Below, one piece after another: positions 24,412-33,166 of a DNA stretch of 64,000 bases. Where the stretch lies: positions 62,001-126,000 of the forward strand of contig CAZRDX010000031.1 of the NCBI GenBank assembly GCA_964599235.1, in the 5' to 3' direction. The position numbers and the translations under genes were made by a program. How positions within the stretch are numbered: the first letter of the stretch is position 1; each line of letters opens with the position of its first letter. The stretch comes from DRPN01 sp964599235. GTDB taxonomy: Bacteria; Bacteroidota; Bacteroidia; Bacteroidales; VadinHA17. The notes under the pieces are model-generated. The model was not told the origin of the DNA. It was given only the letters and a program-made list of their open reading frames with translations, and ran no database searches.

Positions 24412-25556
24412 AGATCGTTGCCGACGACAAGATCCCCTTTCTGCGGGGGGTGCTGGAGCCTTATGCCGAGGTGGTCTACCTCCCCGGTGCGGCCATCGGC
24501 CGTGCCGAGGTGCGGGATGCCGATGCCCTGATCGTCCGCACCCGCACACGTGTCGACCGTGCCCTGCTGGAGGGCAGCCGTGTGCGTTTTGTCGCCACGG
24601 CCACCATCGGCTACGATCATCTCGATACGGCATGGCTCGATGAGGCCGGCATCCGCTGGACCAATGCGCCCGGCTGCAATGCCGGCTCGGTGATGCAGTA
24701 TGTGGCGGCGGCGCTGGCCTGGCTCGCCCGTCGTCACGGCTTCTCTTTCCAAGGCACCACGCTGGGGGTGGTGGGCGTCGGTCATGTGGGCACGAAGGTG
24801 GCCCACCTGGCCGAGCTGCTGGGCTTCGACGTGCTGCTCAACGACCCGCCGCGCCAGCGTGCCGGCGACGACCTGCCCTTCCTGCCGCTGGAGACCGTCC
24901 TCCGGGAGAGCGACATCATCACCCTCCACGTGCCCCTCCACCGCGAAGGCCGCGACAAGACCCTCGCCATGGTCGACGAGCTCTTCGTCAGCCGCATGAA
25001 AAAGGGCGCCCTGCTCATCAACAGCTCACGCGGCCCCGTCGTCGTCGACGCTGTACTCAAGGAAGCTCTGCGCCAGGGTCATCTGCGCGGGGCCGTCCTC
25101 GACGTGTGGAACGGCGAACCCCGTATCGACCGCGAGCTGATGGACCTGACCGATCTGGCCACCCCCCACATCGCCGGATACTCCGTCGACGGCAAAGCCA
25201 ACGGCACCGCCATGAGCGTGCAGGCCCTCGCCCGCCACTTCGGTCTGCCCCTCACCCGCTGGTACCCCGGCCGCCTGCCACCACCCGAAGAACCCCTCAT
25301 CACCGTCGACGCGAGCCTCACCACCTTCGAAGAGGTGCTGCAACACGTCATCCTCCACACCTACCCCATCGAAAGGGATGACCACGCACTGCGCCGGCAC
25401 CCGGAGAAGTTCGAGGAACTCCGGGGACAATACCCCGTCCGGCGAGAATTCCATAACTACACCGTCCGCACGGAAACAAGGAACGAACAGTTGCTGAGAA
25501 CACTGGAAAAACTGAATTTCAACATCATAAAAAAAGAAAACGATGAAAAAAGCTGA
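24408..25556 (+). CDS. pdxB: 4-phosphoerythronate dehydrogenase-like protein (PdxB)
   Basis: PdxB oxidises 4-phospho-D-erythronate in vitamin B6 synthesis. The 382-residue protein matches PdxB in length and layout: N-terminal MKIVADDKIPF, ATIGYDHLD, TNAPGCNAGSVMQYV, NAD motif GVVGVGHVGTKVA, and the dehydrogenase triad Arg in SSRG, Glu in NGEPRID and His in TPHIAGYS, then the PdxB-specific dimerisation domain. It is fused into the sugar-acid operon, overlapping the upstream stop by four bases and the downstream 6-phosphogluconate dehydrogenase start by 14. Either it is the cell's normal PdxB, placed where erythrose-4-phosphate is produced, or it acts on another 2-hydroxyacid of the pathway. 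Confidence 0.85.
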   Translation: MKIVADDKIPFLRGVLEPYAEVVYLPGAAIGRAEVRDADALIVRTRTRVDRALLEGSRVRFVATATIGYDHLDTAWLDEAGIRWTNAPGCNAGSVMQYVAAALAWLARRHGFSFQGTTLGVVGVGHVGTKVAHLAELLGFDVLLNDPPRQRAGDDLPFLPLETVLRESDIITLHVPLHREGRDKTLAMVDELFVSRMKKGALLINSSRGPVVVDAVLKEALRQGHLRGAVLDVWNGEPRIDRELMDLTDLATPHIAGYSVDGKANGTAMSVQALARHFGLPLTRWYPGRLPPPEEPLITVDASLTTFEEVLQHVILHTYPIERDDHALRRHPEKFEELRGQYPVRREFHNYTVRTETRNEQLLRTLEKLNFNIIKKENDEKS

Positions 25557-26994
25557 CATCGGACTCATCGGTCTCGCCGTGATGGGCGAGAACCTGGTGC
25601 TCAATATGGAGAGCAAAGGTTTCACGGTAGCGGTATACAACCGCACCACGGAGAAGGTCGACCGTTTCGTCAACGGTCGGGGTAAGGGCAAGAACATCAT
25701 CGGCACCCACTCGCTGGAGGAGCTGGTGTCGGTACTGGAGCGTCCGCGCAAGGTGATGCTGCTGGTGAAGGCCGGCAAGCCGGTGGACGACTTCATCGAG
25801 CAGCTCATCCCCCTGCTCGAGCCGGGCGACATCATCATCGACGGCGGCAACTCCCATTTCCCTGACACCATCCGTCGCACGAAGTACGTGGAGAGCAAAG
25901 GGCTTCTCTTCATCGGCACCGGCGTCTCGGGCGGCGAGGAAGGTGCCCTCAAGGGGCCCTCGATGATGCCGGGCGGATCACCCGAAGCATGGCCTCACGT
26001 GAAAGAGATCTTCCAGAAGATCGCCGCCAAGGTGGAGGACGGCACCCCCTGCGCCGACTGGGTGGGTGAGAACGGCGCAGGCCACTTCGTGAAGATGGTG
26101 CACAACGGCATCGAATACGGCGATATGCAGCTCATCGCCGAGTCGTATTTCATGATGAAAGAACTGCTGGGCATGACGGCCGACGAGATGCACGAGGTCT
26201 TCGCCGAATGGAACAAGGGCGAGCTGGACAGCTACCTCATCGAGATCACAGCCGACATCATGGCCTATCGTGACGAGGACGGCGAGCCTTTGCTGGAGAA
26301 GATCCTCGATGCTGCGGGACAGAAGGGCACAGGCAAGTGGACGGCCATGGCGGCGCTTGACGAGGGGGTGCCTCTGACACTCATCGCCGAGGCGGTGTTC
26401 GCCCGTGCCCTCTCGGCACAGAAAGAGGAGCGTGTGGCCGCCTCGAAGGTGCTGCACGGCCCCGATCCCTTCTTCGACGGCGACCGCCGTGCTTTCCTCG
26501 AGGACATGCGGCGTGCCCTCTATGCCTCGAAGATCATCTCCTACGCCCAAGGGTTCACCCTCATGCGCGAGGCGGCGAAGACCTACGGGTGGAACCTCGA
26601 CTACGGCCGCATCGCCCTGCTGTGGCGCGGCGGATGCATCATCCGCTCGGCCTTCCTGGGCAAGATCTACGACGCCTACCGGCGCGATCCCGCCCTGCCC
26701 AACCTTATCCTCGATCCTTATTTCCGCTCGATCGTCGAGGGCAACCAAGAGAGCTGGCGTCGTGTGGTGAGCACGGCCCTCACCCAAGGTATCGCCATCC
26801 CCGCCATGGCCGCCGCCCTCACCTACTTCGACGGCTACCGCACCGGCAGGCTGCCGGCCAACCTCATCCAGGCCCAGCGCGACTACTTCGGCGCCCACAC
26901 CTACGAGCGTGTCGACCGGCCGCGCGGAGAATATTTCCACACCAACTGGACAGGCCACGGCGGCGACACCGCCTCGACGACCTACAACGCCTGA
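25543..26994 (+). CDS. gnd: 6-phosphogluconate dehydrogenase, decarboxylating
   Basis: Oxidative decarboxylation of 6-phosphogluconate to ribulose-5-phosphate, CO2 and NAD(P)H. The 483-residue protein is full length, with GLAVMGENL (10-18), VYNRTTEKV whose Arg fits NADP binding, DGGNSHFPDT, GTGVSGGEEGA, and the catalytic region GAGHFVKMVHNGIEYGD (Lys184, Asn188, Glu191). It ends with the substrate-binding tail FHTNWTGHGG. The gene starts inside the end of pdxB. No glucose-6-phosphate dehydrogenase gene accompanies it, so its substrate in this setting would arise from gluconate rather than glucose-6-phosphate, which is central to the pathway proposal. Confidence 0.97.
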   Translation: MKKADIGLIGLAVMGENLVLNMESKGFTVAVYNRTTEKVDRFVNGRGKGKNIIGTHSLEELVSVLERPRKVMLLVKAGKPVDDFIEQLIPLLEPGDIIIDGGNSHFPDTIRRTKYVESKGLLFIGTGVSGGEEGALKGPSMMPGGSPEAWPHVKEIFQKIAAKVEDGTPCADWVGENGAGHFVKMVHNGIEYGDMQLIAESYFMMKELLGMTADEMHEVFAEWNKGELDSYLIEITADIMAYRDEDGEPLLEKILDAAGQKGTGKWTAMAALDEGVPLTLIAEAVFARALSAQKEERVAASKVLHGPDPFFDGDRRAFLEDMRRALYASKIISYAQGFTLMREAAKTYGWNLDYGRIALLWRGGCIIRSAFLGKIYDAYRRDPALPNLILDPYFRSIVEGNQESWRRVVSTALTQGIAIPAMAAALTYFDGYRTGRLPANLIQAQRDYFGAHTYERVDRPRGEYFHTNWTGHGGDTASTTYNA

Positions 26995-27040
26995 CACCCC
27001 GCCCCTTCCGAGGGGACTTCACCCCGAAAAACAAAGCACC

Positions 27041-28441
27041 ATGAAGAGCTTCCTTGACGACAACTTCCTGCTTCAGAACAAGACGGCCGAACGACTCTAC
27101 CATGAGCATGCGGCCCGGATGCCCATCATCGACTACCATTGTCATCTGCCGGTGGAGCAGATCGCCGCCGACCATCGTTTCCGCGACCTGCAGGAGATCT
27201 GGCTTGCCGGCGACCATTACAAGTGGCGGGCGATGCGCACTAACGGCGTCGACGAGCGTTACTGTACCGGCGACGCCTCGCCGCGGGAGAAATTCGACAA
27301 ATGGGCCGGGACGGTGCCTTACACACTGCGCAACCCGCTCTATCACTGGACCCATCTCGAGCTGCGCCGCTATTTCGGCATCACCGACCTGCTCTCGCCC
27401 GCCACGGCCGACAAGGTGTGGCACAAGGCCAACGAGCTGCTGCAACAGCCCGACTACTCGTGCCGCAACCTGCTGAAACGGATGAACGTCGAGGTGGTCT
27501 GCACCACCGACGATCCTGTCGACACCCTGGAGCATCATGCCCTGTTGCAGCAGGAGTTCCCCGAGGTGATGGTCTACCCGGCCTTCCGGCCCGATAAGGC
27601 CATGGCCGTGGAGGATCCCGCCACCTACAACGCCTACCTCGAACGGCTGGGCACGGCGGCAGATCTGGAGATACGCACCTGGGACGACCTGCTGGAAGCC
27701 TTGCGACGTCGGCACGACCACTTCGCCGCCCACGGATGTCGCATCTCCGACCACGGCATCGACACCTTCTACGCCGAAGAATATACCGAGAAAGAGATCC
27801 GGGAGATCTTCTTGAAGATACGCCATGGCCGGGAGCTCAGCATCCCGGAGGTGCGCAAGTTCAGGACCGCCTTCCTGACCGCCATGGCCTTCCTGGACCA
27901 TGAGAAAGGCTGGGTACAGCAGTACCACTACGGGGCGATGCGCAACAACAACCGCAGGATGTTCGAGCTGCTGGGGCCCGATACGGGCTTCGACTCGATG
28001 GGCGACGAGCCCGTGGCCCGCAATATGAGCCGTTTCCTCGACCGTCTGGCCTACGCCGGCAAGCTCACCCGCACCATCCTTTACAATCTCAACCCCGCCG
28101 ACAACGAGATGGTGACCACCATGACGGGTAACTTCCAGGACGGCAGCGTACCTGGCAAGATCCAGTTCGGCGCCGCCTGGTGGTTCCTCGACCAGAAAGA
28201 GGGCATCGAACGCCATCTCAACGCCTTGTCGTCACTGGGCCTGTTGAGCCGTTTCGTGGGCATGCTCACCGACTCGCGCAGCTTCCTTTCTTTCCCGCGA
28301 CACGAATATTTCCGCAGGATCCTCTGTAACCTCATCGGCAGCGACGTAGAGGCCGGACTCCTCCCCAACGATTTGGAATGGCTGGGGGAAATGGTCAGGA
28401 ACATCAGCTATTTTAACGCGAAAGAGTATTTCAACTTCTGA
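27041..28441 (+). CDS. uxaC: Glucuronate/uronate isomerase
   Basis: Isomerises D-glucuronate to D-fructuronate (and D-galacturonate to D-tagaturonate), the entry step of hexuronate breakdown. The 466-residue protein is of family length, with DYHCHLP (His33 and His35) as metal ligands of the amidohydrolase-like fold, RCTTDDP-like VVCTTDDPVDTLEHH, HGCRISDHG, and MGDEPVARNMSRFLDRLA. The C-terminal VGMLTDSRSFLSFPRHEYFRR is highly typical. The start at 27041 follows an A-rich ACAAAGCACC leader, 46 bases after gnd. Its product is the substrate of the UxuB-type enzyme encoded at the head of the operon. Confidence 0.96.
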   Translation: MKSFLDDNFLLQNKTAERLYHEHAARMPIIDYHCHLPVEQIAADHRFRDLQEIWLAGDHYKWRAMRTNGVDERYCTGDASPREKFDKWAGTVPYTLRNPLYHWTHLELRRYFGITDLLSPATADKVWHKANELLQQPDYSCRNLLKRMNVEVVCTTDDPVDTLEHHALLQQEFPEVMVYPAFRPDKAMAVEDPATYNAYLERLGTAADLEIRTWDDLLEALRRRHDHFAAHGCRISDHGIDTFYAEEYTEKEIREIFLKIRHGRELSIPEVRKFRTAFLTAMAFLDHEKGWVQQYHYGAMRNNNRRMFELLGPDTGFDSMGDEPVARNMSRFLDRLAYAGKLTRTILYNLNPADNEMVTTMTGNFQDGSVPGKIQFGAAWWFLDQKEGIERHLNALSSLGLLSRFVGMLTDSRSFLSFPRHEYFRRILCNLIGSDVEAGLLPNDLEWLGEMVRNISYFNAKEYFNF

Positions 28442-28450
28442 AAAACTGTG

Positions 28451-28458
28451 TATTTTTG
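28451..28458 (+). promoter_or_regulatory. Possible internal promoter before transketolase
   Basis: TATTTTTG matches the Bacteroidota -7 consensus and begins nine bases after the uxaC stop, 52 bases before the transketolase start. A short inverted repeat (CCTTCC/GGAAGG, 28464-28479) lies in the predicted leader. It suggests that transketolase, a housekeeping enzyme, can also be expressed without the operon promoter. Confidence 0.5.
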
Positions 28459-28509
28459 AGGGCCTTCCCCCCGGAAGGGGATCAACCATGAACACACCTG
28501 AAAAAACGC

Positions 28510-30540
28510 ATGACCATGAACGATTTGGCAAAAAGAGCTGCTGACAATATCCGTATCCTTTCTGCCGCCATGGTGGAAAAGGCCCAGTCGGGACACCCCG
28601 GAGGGGCCATGGGTGGAGCCGATTTCATCCATATCCTCTATTCGGAGTTCCTCAACTTCGACCCGTCCGATCCTTTCTGGGTCAACCGCGACCGTTTCTT
28701 TCTCGATCCGGGGCACATGTCACCGATGCTTTATTCGGTACTCACCTTCACGGGTCATTTTTCGCTGGACGACCTGAAGAATTTCCGTCAGTGGGGCAGT
28801 CCTACGCCCGGACATCCCGAGAAGGACGTGAAGCGTGGCATCGAGAACACCTCGGGGCCGCTGGGCCAGGGGCATGTGATGGCGGTAGGTGCCGCCATTG
28901 CCGAGCGATTCCTGGCAGCCCGTTTCGGCGAGTGGATGTCGCACCGCATCTACACTTACATCTCCGACGGCGGCATCCAGGAGGAGATCTCGCAGGGTGC
29001 GGGCCGTCTGGCCGGCCATCTGGGGCTGGGCAATCTCATCATGTTCTACGACTCCAACGACATCCAGCTCTCCTCGGAGACCAGCGAGGTCACCTCGGAG
29101 AACACGGCCATGAAGTACGAAGCGTGGGGCTGGCATGTACAGTCGATCGACGGCAACGACCCGGAGGCGATCCGTCAGGCGCTGCGCGAGGCTATACGGG
29201 TGGAAGACCGTCCTTCGCTGATCATCGGCAAGACAGTGATGGGCAAGGGCGCTGTCGACGAGACAGGCAACAGCTTCGAACGACAGGTATCCACCCACGG
29301 CATGCCCCTGAGCAAGGCCGGCGCCGACTTTCGCGAAACGGTCAAAGCCCTCGGCGGCGACCCCGACAATCCTTTCATGATCTTCCCCGAAGTGTCGGAA
29401 TATTACGCCCGCGTACTGCAGGAGAAGAGGGAATATGCCAAATGGAAAAAAGAGGAGCAGGCCAAGTGGGAAAAGACCCATCCCGAGCTGGCGGAGAAAT
29501 GGAGCCTTTTCTTCTCCGGCAAGCCGCCGCGTCTTGATCTCTCGGAGGTGGAACAGAAGCCCAACAGCGCCACCCGCGCCGCCTCGGGCACTGTGCTGGG
29601 ATGGCTGGCCGGCAGGGTGGAAAACATGATCGTCACCTCGGCCGATCTCTCCAACAGCGACAAGACCGACGCTTTCCTGAAGAAGACGGGCGTGCTGCGC
29701 AAGGGGGATTTCTCGGGCAATTTCCTGCAGGCCGGCGTCTCGGAGCTGACCATGGCGGCCGTGGCCAACGGCCTGGCCCTGCACGGCGGCGTGATCCCGG
29801 TGACCGGCACCTTCTTCGTCTTCTCCGACTACATGAAGCCGGCCGTGCGTATGGCCGCCCTGATGGAGCTGCCCGTGAAATATGTCTGGACGCACGATGC
29901 TTTCCGTGTGGGCGAGGACGGTCCCACCCACCAGCCAGTGGAACAGGAGGCCCAGATACGCCTGATGGAGGAGCTGCGTAACCACTCCGGCGAAGACTCG
30001 GTGCGTGTGCTGCGTCCTGCCGATGTGCATGAGACCACCGTGGCATGGAAGATCGCCCTGGAGAACGACCGTACTCCCACGGCGCTGATCCTCTCACGCC
30101 AGGGCATCAAGGACCTGCCCGGCTCCTCCTACCGGCAGGCACTGCAGGCCGAACGGGGCGCCTACATCGTCGAGAAGGACGAAGGCACCCCCGACGTGGT
30201 GCTGGTAGCCAACGGCTCGGAGGTGAGCACCCTCGTGGAAGCCGCCCGTAAGCTGCGCAGCGAGAAACAGCTCAAGGTACAGATCGTCTCGGCCATCTCG
30301 GAAGGCCTCTTCCGCAAACAACCGGAAGAATACCGCCGGGAGGTGCTGCCCGACGGAATACCTACCTTCGGTCTCACCGCCGGCCTGCCCTCCACGCTGC
30401 GCGGACTGGTAGGCTGCAGGGGGATCGTCTTCGGAATGCGGTCCTTCGGCTATTCCGCCCCCTACAAGGTGCTCGACGAAAAACTGGGCTTCACCGGAGA
30501 ACACGTCTACGAAGAGGTGGTGAGATACCTCGGGAAATGA
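28510..30540 (+). CDS. tkt: Transketolase
   Basis: Thiamine-diphosphate enzyme moving two-carbon units between ketose and aldose phosphates. The 676-residue single-chain protein has AQSGHPGGAMG, ENTSGPLGQG, the ThDP/metal region YISDGGIQEEISQG (SDGG in place of the common GDG, as is usual in Bacteroidota), the pyrimidine-domain motif HDAFRVGEDGPTHQPVEQ, and the C-terminal FGYSAPYKVLDEKLGFT. It is the last gene of the run and consumes the ribulose-5-phosphate made by 6-phosphogluconate dehydrogenase after isomerisation. A strong hairpin terminator follows 20 bases after the stop. Confidence 0.96.
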   Translation: MTMNDLAKRAADNIRILSAAMVEKAQSGHPGGAMGGADFIHILYSEFLNFDPSDPFWVNRDRFFLDPGHMSPMLYSVLTFTGHFSLDDLKNFRQWGSPTPGHPEKDVKRGIENTSGPLGQGHVMAVGAAIAERFLAARFGEWMSHRIYTYISDGGIQEEISQGAGRLAGHLGLGNLIMFYDSNDIQLSSETSEVTSENTAMKYEAWGWHVQSIDGNDPEAIRQALREAIRVEDRPSLIIGKTVMGKGAVDETGNSFERQVSTHGMPLSKAGADFRETVKALGGDPDNPFMIFPEVSEYYARVLQEKREYAKWKKEEQAKWEKTHPELAEKWSLFFSGKPPRLDLSEVEQKPNSATRAASGTVLGWLAGRVENMIVTSADLSNSDKTDAFLKKTGVLRKGDFSGNFLQAGVSELTMAAVANGLALHGGVIPVTGTFFVFSDYMKPAVRMAALMELPVKYVWTHDAFRVGEDGPTHQPVEQEAQIRLMEELRNHSGEDSVRVLRPADVHETTVAWKIALENDRTPTALILSRQGIKDLPGSSYRQALQAERGAYIVEKDEGTPDVVLVANGSEVSTLVEAARKLRSEKQLKVQIVSAISEGLFRKQPEEYRREVLPDGIPTFGLTAGLPSTLRGLVGCRGIVFGMRSFGYSAPYKVLDEKLGFTGEHVYEEVVRYLGK

Positions 30541-30559
30541 AGACTCTTTCTTCTCCCAT

Positions 30560-30591
30560 AAAAAAAGCCTGCCGTGCGGCAGGCTTTTTTT
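30560..30591. terminator. Bidirectional rho-independent terminator
   Basis: Stem GCCTGCC/GGCAGGC with loop GTGC, flanked by seven A on the left and seven T on the right, so it can stop transcripts from both sides. It lies between the convergent transketolase and TlpA/DUF4369 genes and closes the operon that starts at 16433. Confidence 0.92.
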
Positions 30592-30609
30592 AATAATGTT
30601 CCCGAGCCT

Positions 30610-31704
30610 TCAGTCGAGCAGCTCCGAGAGTTTCTTCTTCAGGGCATCTCCCCGCAGGTTGCGGGCGATGATCACGCCGTCCTTATCAAGCAGGAAGTTG
30701 GACGGGATGGAACGCACGGCGTAAAGCTTGGCCGTCTTGTCACGCCATCCCTGCAATTCCGACACCTGGGTCCAGAGCAGACCGTCCTTCTCGATAGCTC
30801 CCAGCCAGGAAGCTCTGTCCTTGTCGAGGGAGACACCAATGATATCGAACCCTTTTTCGTGGTATTTCTTGTAGGTCTTTACCAGGTTGGGGTTCTCCTG
30901 GCGGCAGGGGCTGCACCAGGCAGCCCAGAAGTCGATCAGGACATAACCTTTCCCCAGCATCGAGGAGAGACGGACAGTATCGCCGGCCGTATCGGGAAGG
31001 GCGAAGTCGGGGGCTTTGTTGCCGATATCGACGCGCTTTTTGGCATCGGCCCATTCCTGCAGTTCTTTTACAAAAGCAATGCTGTGGAAAGAAGTGTCCA
31101 TCTGGTCGAGATACTTCTGCATCTCACCGCCGGTGAGGGAATAAGACATCGAACGGAGCAGATAGGGTGAGACCAGGGAACGGGGATGTTCCTCCATGAA
31201 CTTCTGGTCCATCTTCTGCTGTTCCTTGTTGAGCGAATCGTATCTATCTTCAATCTGGCGGGCCAGGGCTTCGTTGCCCATCATTTTGGCCTGCTGCCAT
31301 TGTCCGTAAAGGGCACGGTACTGCTCTTCGAAAGGCTTGAGCATCTCCTGGTAGGCATTGTAGTCGTCCTGATAGGGCGAACCTTCGGCGCGTGCCAGCC
31401 AGAGCGAGTCGACATGTCCGGTGACGGTCATGGGACTGTTCTCCAGGAAGAGCAGCAAAGCCCCCTGTTTGCCTTCCACCTGCAAATAGTAAATATCAGG
31501 ATGTTCGAGTGTTCCTTTCATCACAAAATCGCCGTTGTTGATCTCGGCGGAATCTACATGTACGATCCGGCCGTCTTTCTGCTGGGAGAGATAGACCGTT
31601 CCTGTGGCAGCTCCGTCAAGATGACCTTTGATCTCATATCCGGAACCCTGGCTGCAGCTCCAAAAAGCTGCCACCGCTGTCAAAACAATCATGAACTTTT
31701 TCAT
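30610..31704 (-). CDS. Lipoprotein with DUF4369 and TlpA-type thioredoxin domains
   Basis: The 364-residue protein has a lipobox (AAFWSC, Cys17), an N-terminal DUF4369-type beta domain (about 22-115), a helical linker rich in charged residues (115-215), and a C-terminal thioredoxin domain with redox pair WCSPC and the cis-Pro segment VRSIPSNFLLDKDG. This layout is common in Bacteroidota for periplasmic thiol oxidoreductases; it probably keeps cysteines reduced or helps cytochrome or outer-membrane protein assembly. The long upstream frame lacks signal features, so the ATG at 31704 was chosen. A -7 element lies 54 bases upstream. Confidence 0.9.
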   Translation of the reverse strand: MKKFMIVLTAVAAFWSCSQGSGYEIKGHLDGAATGTVYLSQQKDGRIVHVDSAEINNGDFVMKGTLEHPDIYYLQVEGKQGALLLFLENSPMTVTGHVDSLWLARAEGSPYQDDYNAYQEMLKPFEEQYRALYGQWQQAKMMGNEALARQIEDRYDSLNKEQQKMDQKFMEEHPRSLVSPYLLRSMSYSLTGGEMQKYLDQMDTSFHSIAFVKELQEWADAKKRVDIGNKAPDFALPDTAGDTVRLSSMLGKGYVLIDFWAAWCSPCRQENPNLVKTYKKYHEKGFDIIGVSLDKDRASWLGAIEKDGLLWTQVSELQGWRDKTAKLYAVRSIPSNFLLDKDGVIIARNLRGDALKKKLSELLD

Positions 31705-31757
31705 TCGTATGCGTATTAAAATTAAATGGTTTGTTATCAAGATCTTTGTGATCCGCA

Positions 31758-31765
31758 CAAAGGTA
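31758..31765 (-). promoter_or_regulatory. -7 promoter element of the TlpA/DUF4369 gene
   Basis: On the minus strand the bases read TACCTTTG, a full match to TAnnTTTG, 54 bases before the ATG at 31704. The expected -33 zone is T-rich but lacks a clean TTTG at the best spacing. Confidence 0.65.
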
Positions 31766-31821
31766 AAGATATTGAAGGGATAAAAAAACCAATTAAGTTT
31801 TTTTATGATCATCCCTGCATT

Positions 31822-31852
31822 AAAAAAAGGGGACGGGATCCCGTCCCCTTTT
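31822..31852 (-). terminator. Rho-independent terminator of the DUF1573 gene
   Basis: The perfect 20-bp palindrome GGGGACGGGATCCCGTCCCC (31829-31848) is followed on the minus strand by a run of seven T. It lies 27 bases beyond the stop of the DUF1573 gene. A shorter T run on the other side gives weak activity on the plus strand. Confidence 0.88.
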
Positions 31853-31878
31853 GGATGCATCTTTTCCGGCGGGCATGG

Positions 31879-32997
31879 TCATTTTTTCTGTTGCTCCTGC
31901 GACTGGGGTGGCAACACCTCTCCCGTGATCCTCAGGATGGTGGTAGGCGAGGAGGGGTCGTTGGTGATGACGGTGATCGACTTGCTCTGACGCCCTTTGT
32001 AGGCACCGGTATGGAAGATCGCCTTGATCGAGCTGGACTGTCCCGGCTTGATCACTTTTTCTTTGGGGCTCACAGCCGTACACCCGCACGAAGCTTTTAC
32101 CTTGTGGATGAGCAGGTCGCTCTTGCCGGTGTTGGTGAAGACGAAGTCATGCTCGACGGTGGAACGCTGAGGGGCTTTGCCGAAATCATACACTTTCTCC
32201 TTGAAACTGATATGCGGGGCATTGGCCTTCTCCTCGGGGGTCATCTTGCTGAAATCCTCCTGGATATTGGCCGACACCGCCAGCCGGGCGTTGGAGGACT
32301 GCACACCGTTGACCTTTACCCATACCCTGTCGACCACAAAACCCCAGTCGTTCTTCTTCGAAGCATCATAAGTGGCGATGATCACTCCTTTCTGCTTGGG
32401 TTTCAGGACTTCCGGCTCCATGTGGATCTCCAGGAAAGCCGGCACCCGCGTGAACTCCACGGTCATGTCCTTATCGGTGGTATTGATCACCTCATCTTTG
32501 ATGGTCTTTTTCTGATCCTTGAACATCCGTGTGAAAGCCAGATGATTGGTCTTCAGACGCAGGCCGTTGATCTCATACGGATATAGATCGCGCACCGTCT
32601 TGGGCCGCGGAATGACCTTACCCGTGATGCGCAACACCACGGGATTCTTCTGGGCATTGGTATAGATGGTCACCGACTTGTGGAAAGCATTGGGCCGGTT
32701 ACGGGGATTATAAGCCACACGGATCATTCCCTCTCCCCCCGGAGGAATAGGCTCTTTCGACCAGGTGGGAGTGGTACAGCCACACGAAGAGACCACCCGC
32801 TGGATGATCAGGGGCTGATCCCCCGTATTGCGGAACTTGAAATCGTAAGTCACCACCCCGTCCTCCTCCTTGATGGTACCAAAATCATGGGTCAGGGTCT
32901 GGAAGGAGATATGCGGTCCTTTTTCCTGTCCTACCGACTTCCGGGCCGGGATCATCAAAAGAAGGAAAGCTAAAACCAACATCGTGATCTGTCTCAT
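31879..32997 (-). CDS. Exported protein with two DUF1573 domains
   Basis: The 372-residue protein has a signal peptide (MRQITMLVLAFLLLMIPARKSVG) and two DUF1573 Ig-like domains, near residues 25-130 and 255-360. Each has the HDFG/YDFG start (LTHDFGTIKEEDG, KVYDFGKAPQRS), the SCGCT motif (SSCGCTTPTW, ASCGCTAVSP) and a closing ITGxVxP strand. A related but Cys-less middle domain lies between them. DUF1573 proteins are common in Bacteroidota and their role is not settled; the fold resembles ASH/chaperone-like beta sandwiches. The longer frame to 33087 lacks a signal peptide at its start. It is divergent from the large outer-membrane protein gene. Confidence 0.88.
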   Translation of the reverse strand: MRQITMLVLAFLLLMIPARKSVGQEKGPHISFQTLTHDFGTIKEEDGVVTYDFKFRNTGDQPLIIQRVVSSCGCTTPTWSKEPIPPGGEGMIRVAYNPRNRPNAFHKSVTIYTNAQKNPVVLRITGKVIPRPKTVRDLYPYEINGLRLKTNHLAFTRMFKDQKKTIKDEVINTTDKDMTVEFTRVPAFLEIHMEPEVLKPKQKGVIIATYDASKKNDWGFVVDRVWVKVNGVQSSNARLAVSANIQEDFSKMTPEEKANAPHISFKEKVYDFGKAPQRSTVEHDFVFTNTGKSDLLIHKVKASCGCTAVSPKEKVIKPGQSSSIKAIFHTGAYKGRQSKSITVITNDPSSPTTILRITGEVLPPQSQEQQKK

Positions 32998-33166
32998 CGT
33001 CGTATCTTTTTTAGGTTGAACTTCTTCTATTTCGACCACTTTTCCTCCTCCGGGGTTGCACCCTGCCGCAGAAGGCCTGATGGTCATTTTTCAATTTTAG
33101 AAAATTAAATCCAAAATTTTACTGATTTTAACTATTTTTAACAGTTTTGTGTCGCAGAACCTTTTG

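Noticed and set aside
28464..28479. Short hairpin before transketolase considered as a riboswitch (for example thiamine)
   Set aside because: Only a six-base stem exists in a 70-base interval; there is no room for, or match to, a thiamine-pyrophosphate aptamer.
28720..30030. 436-codon minus-strand frame opposite transketolase
   Set aside because: Transketolase motifs are continuous on the plus strand; the antisense frame has no family resemblance.
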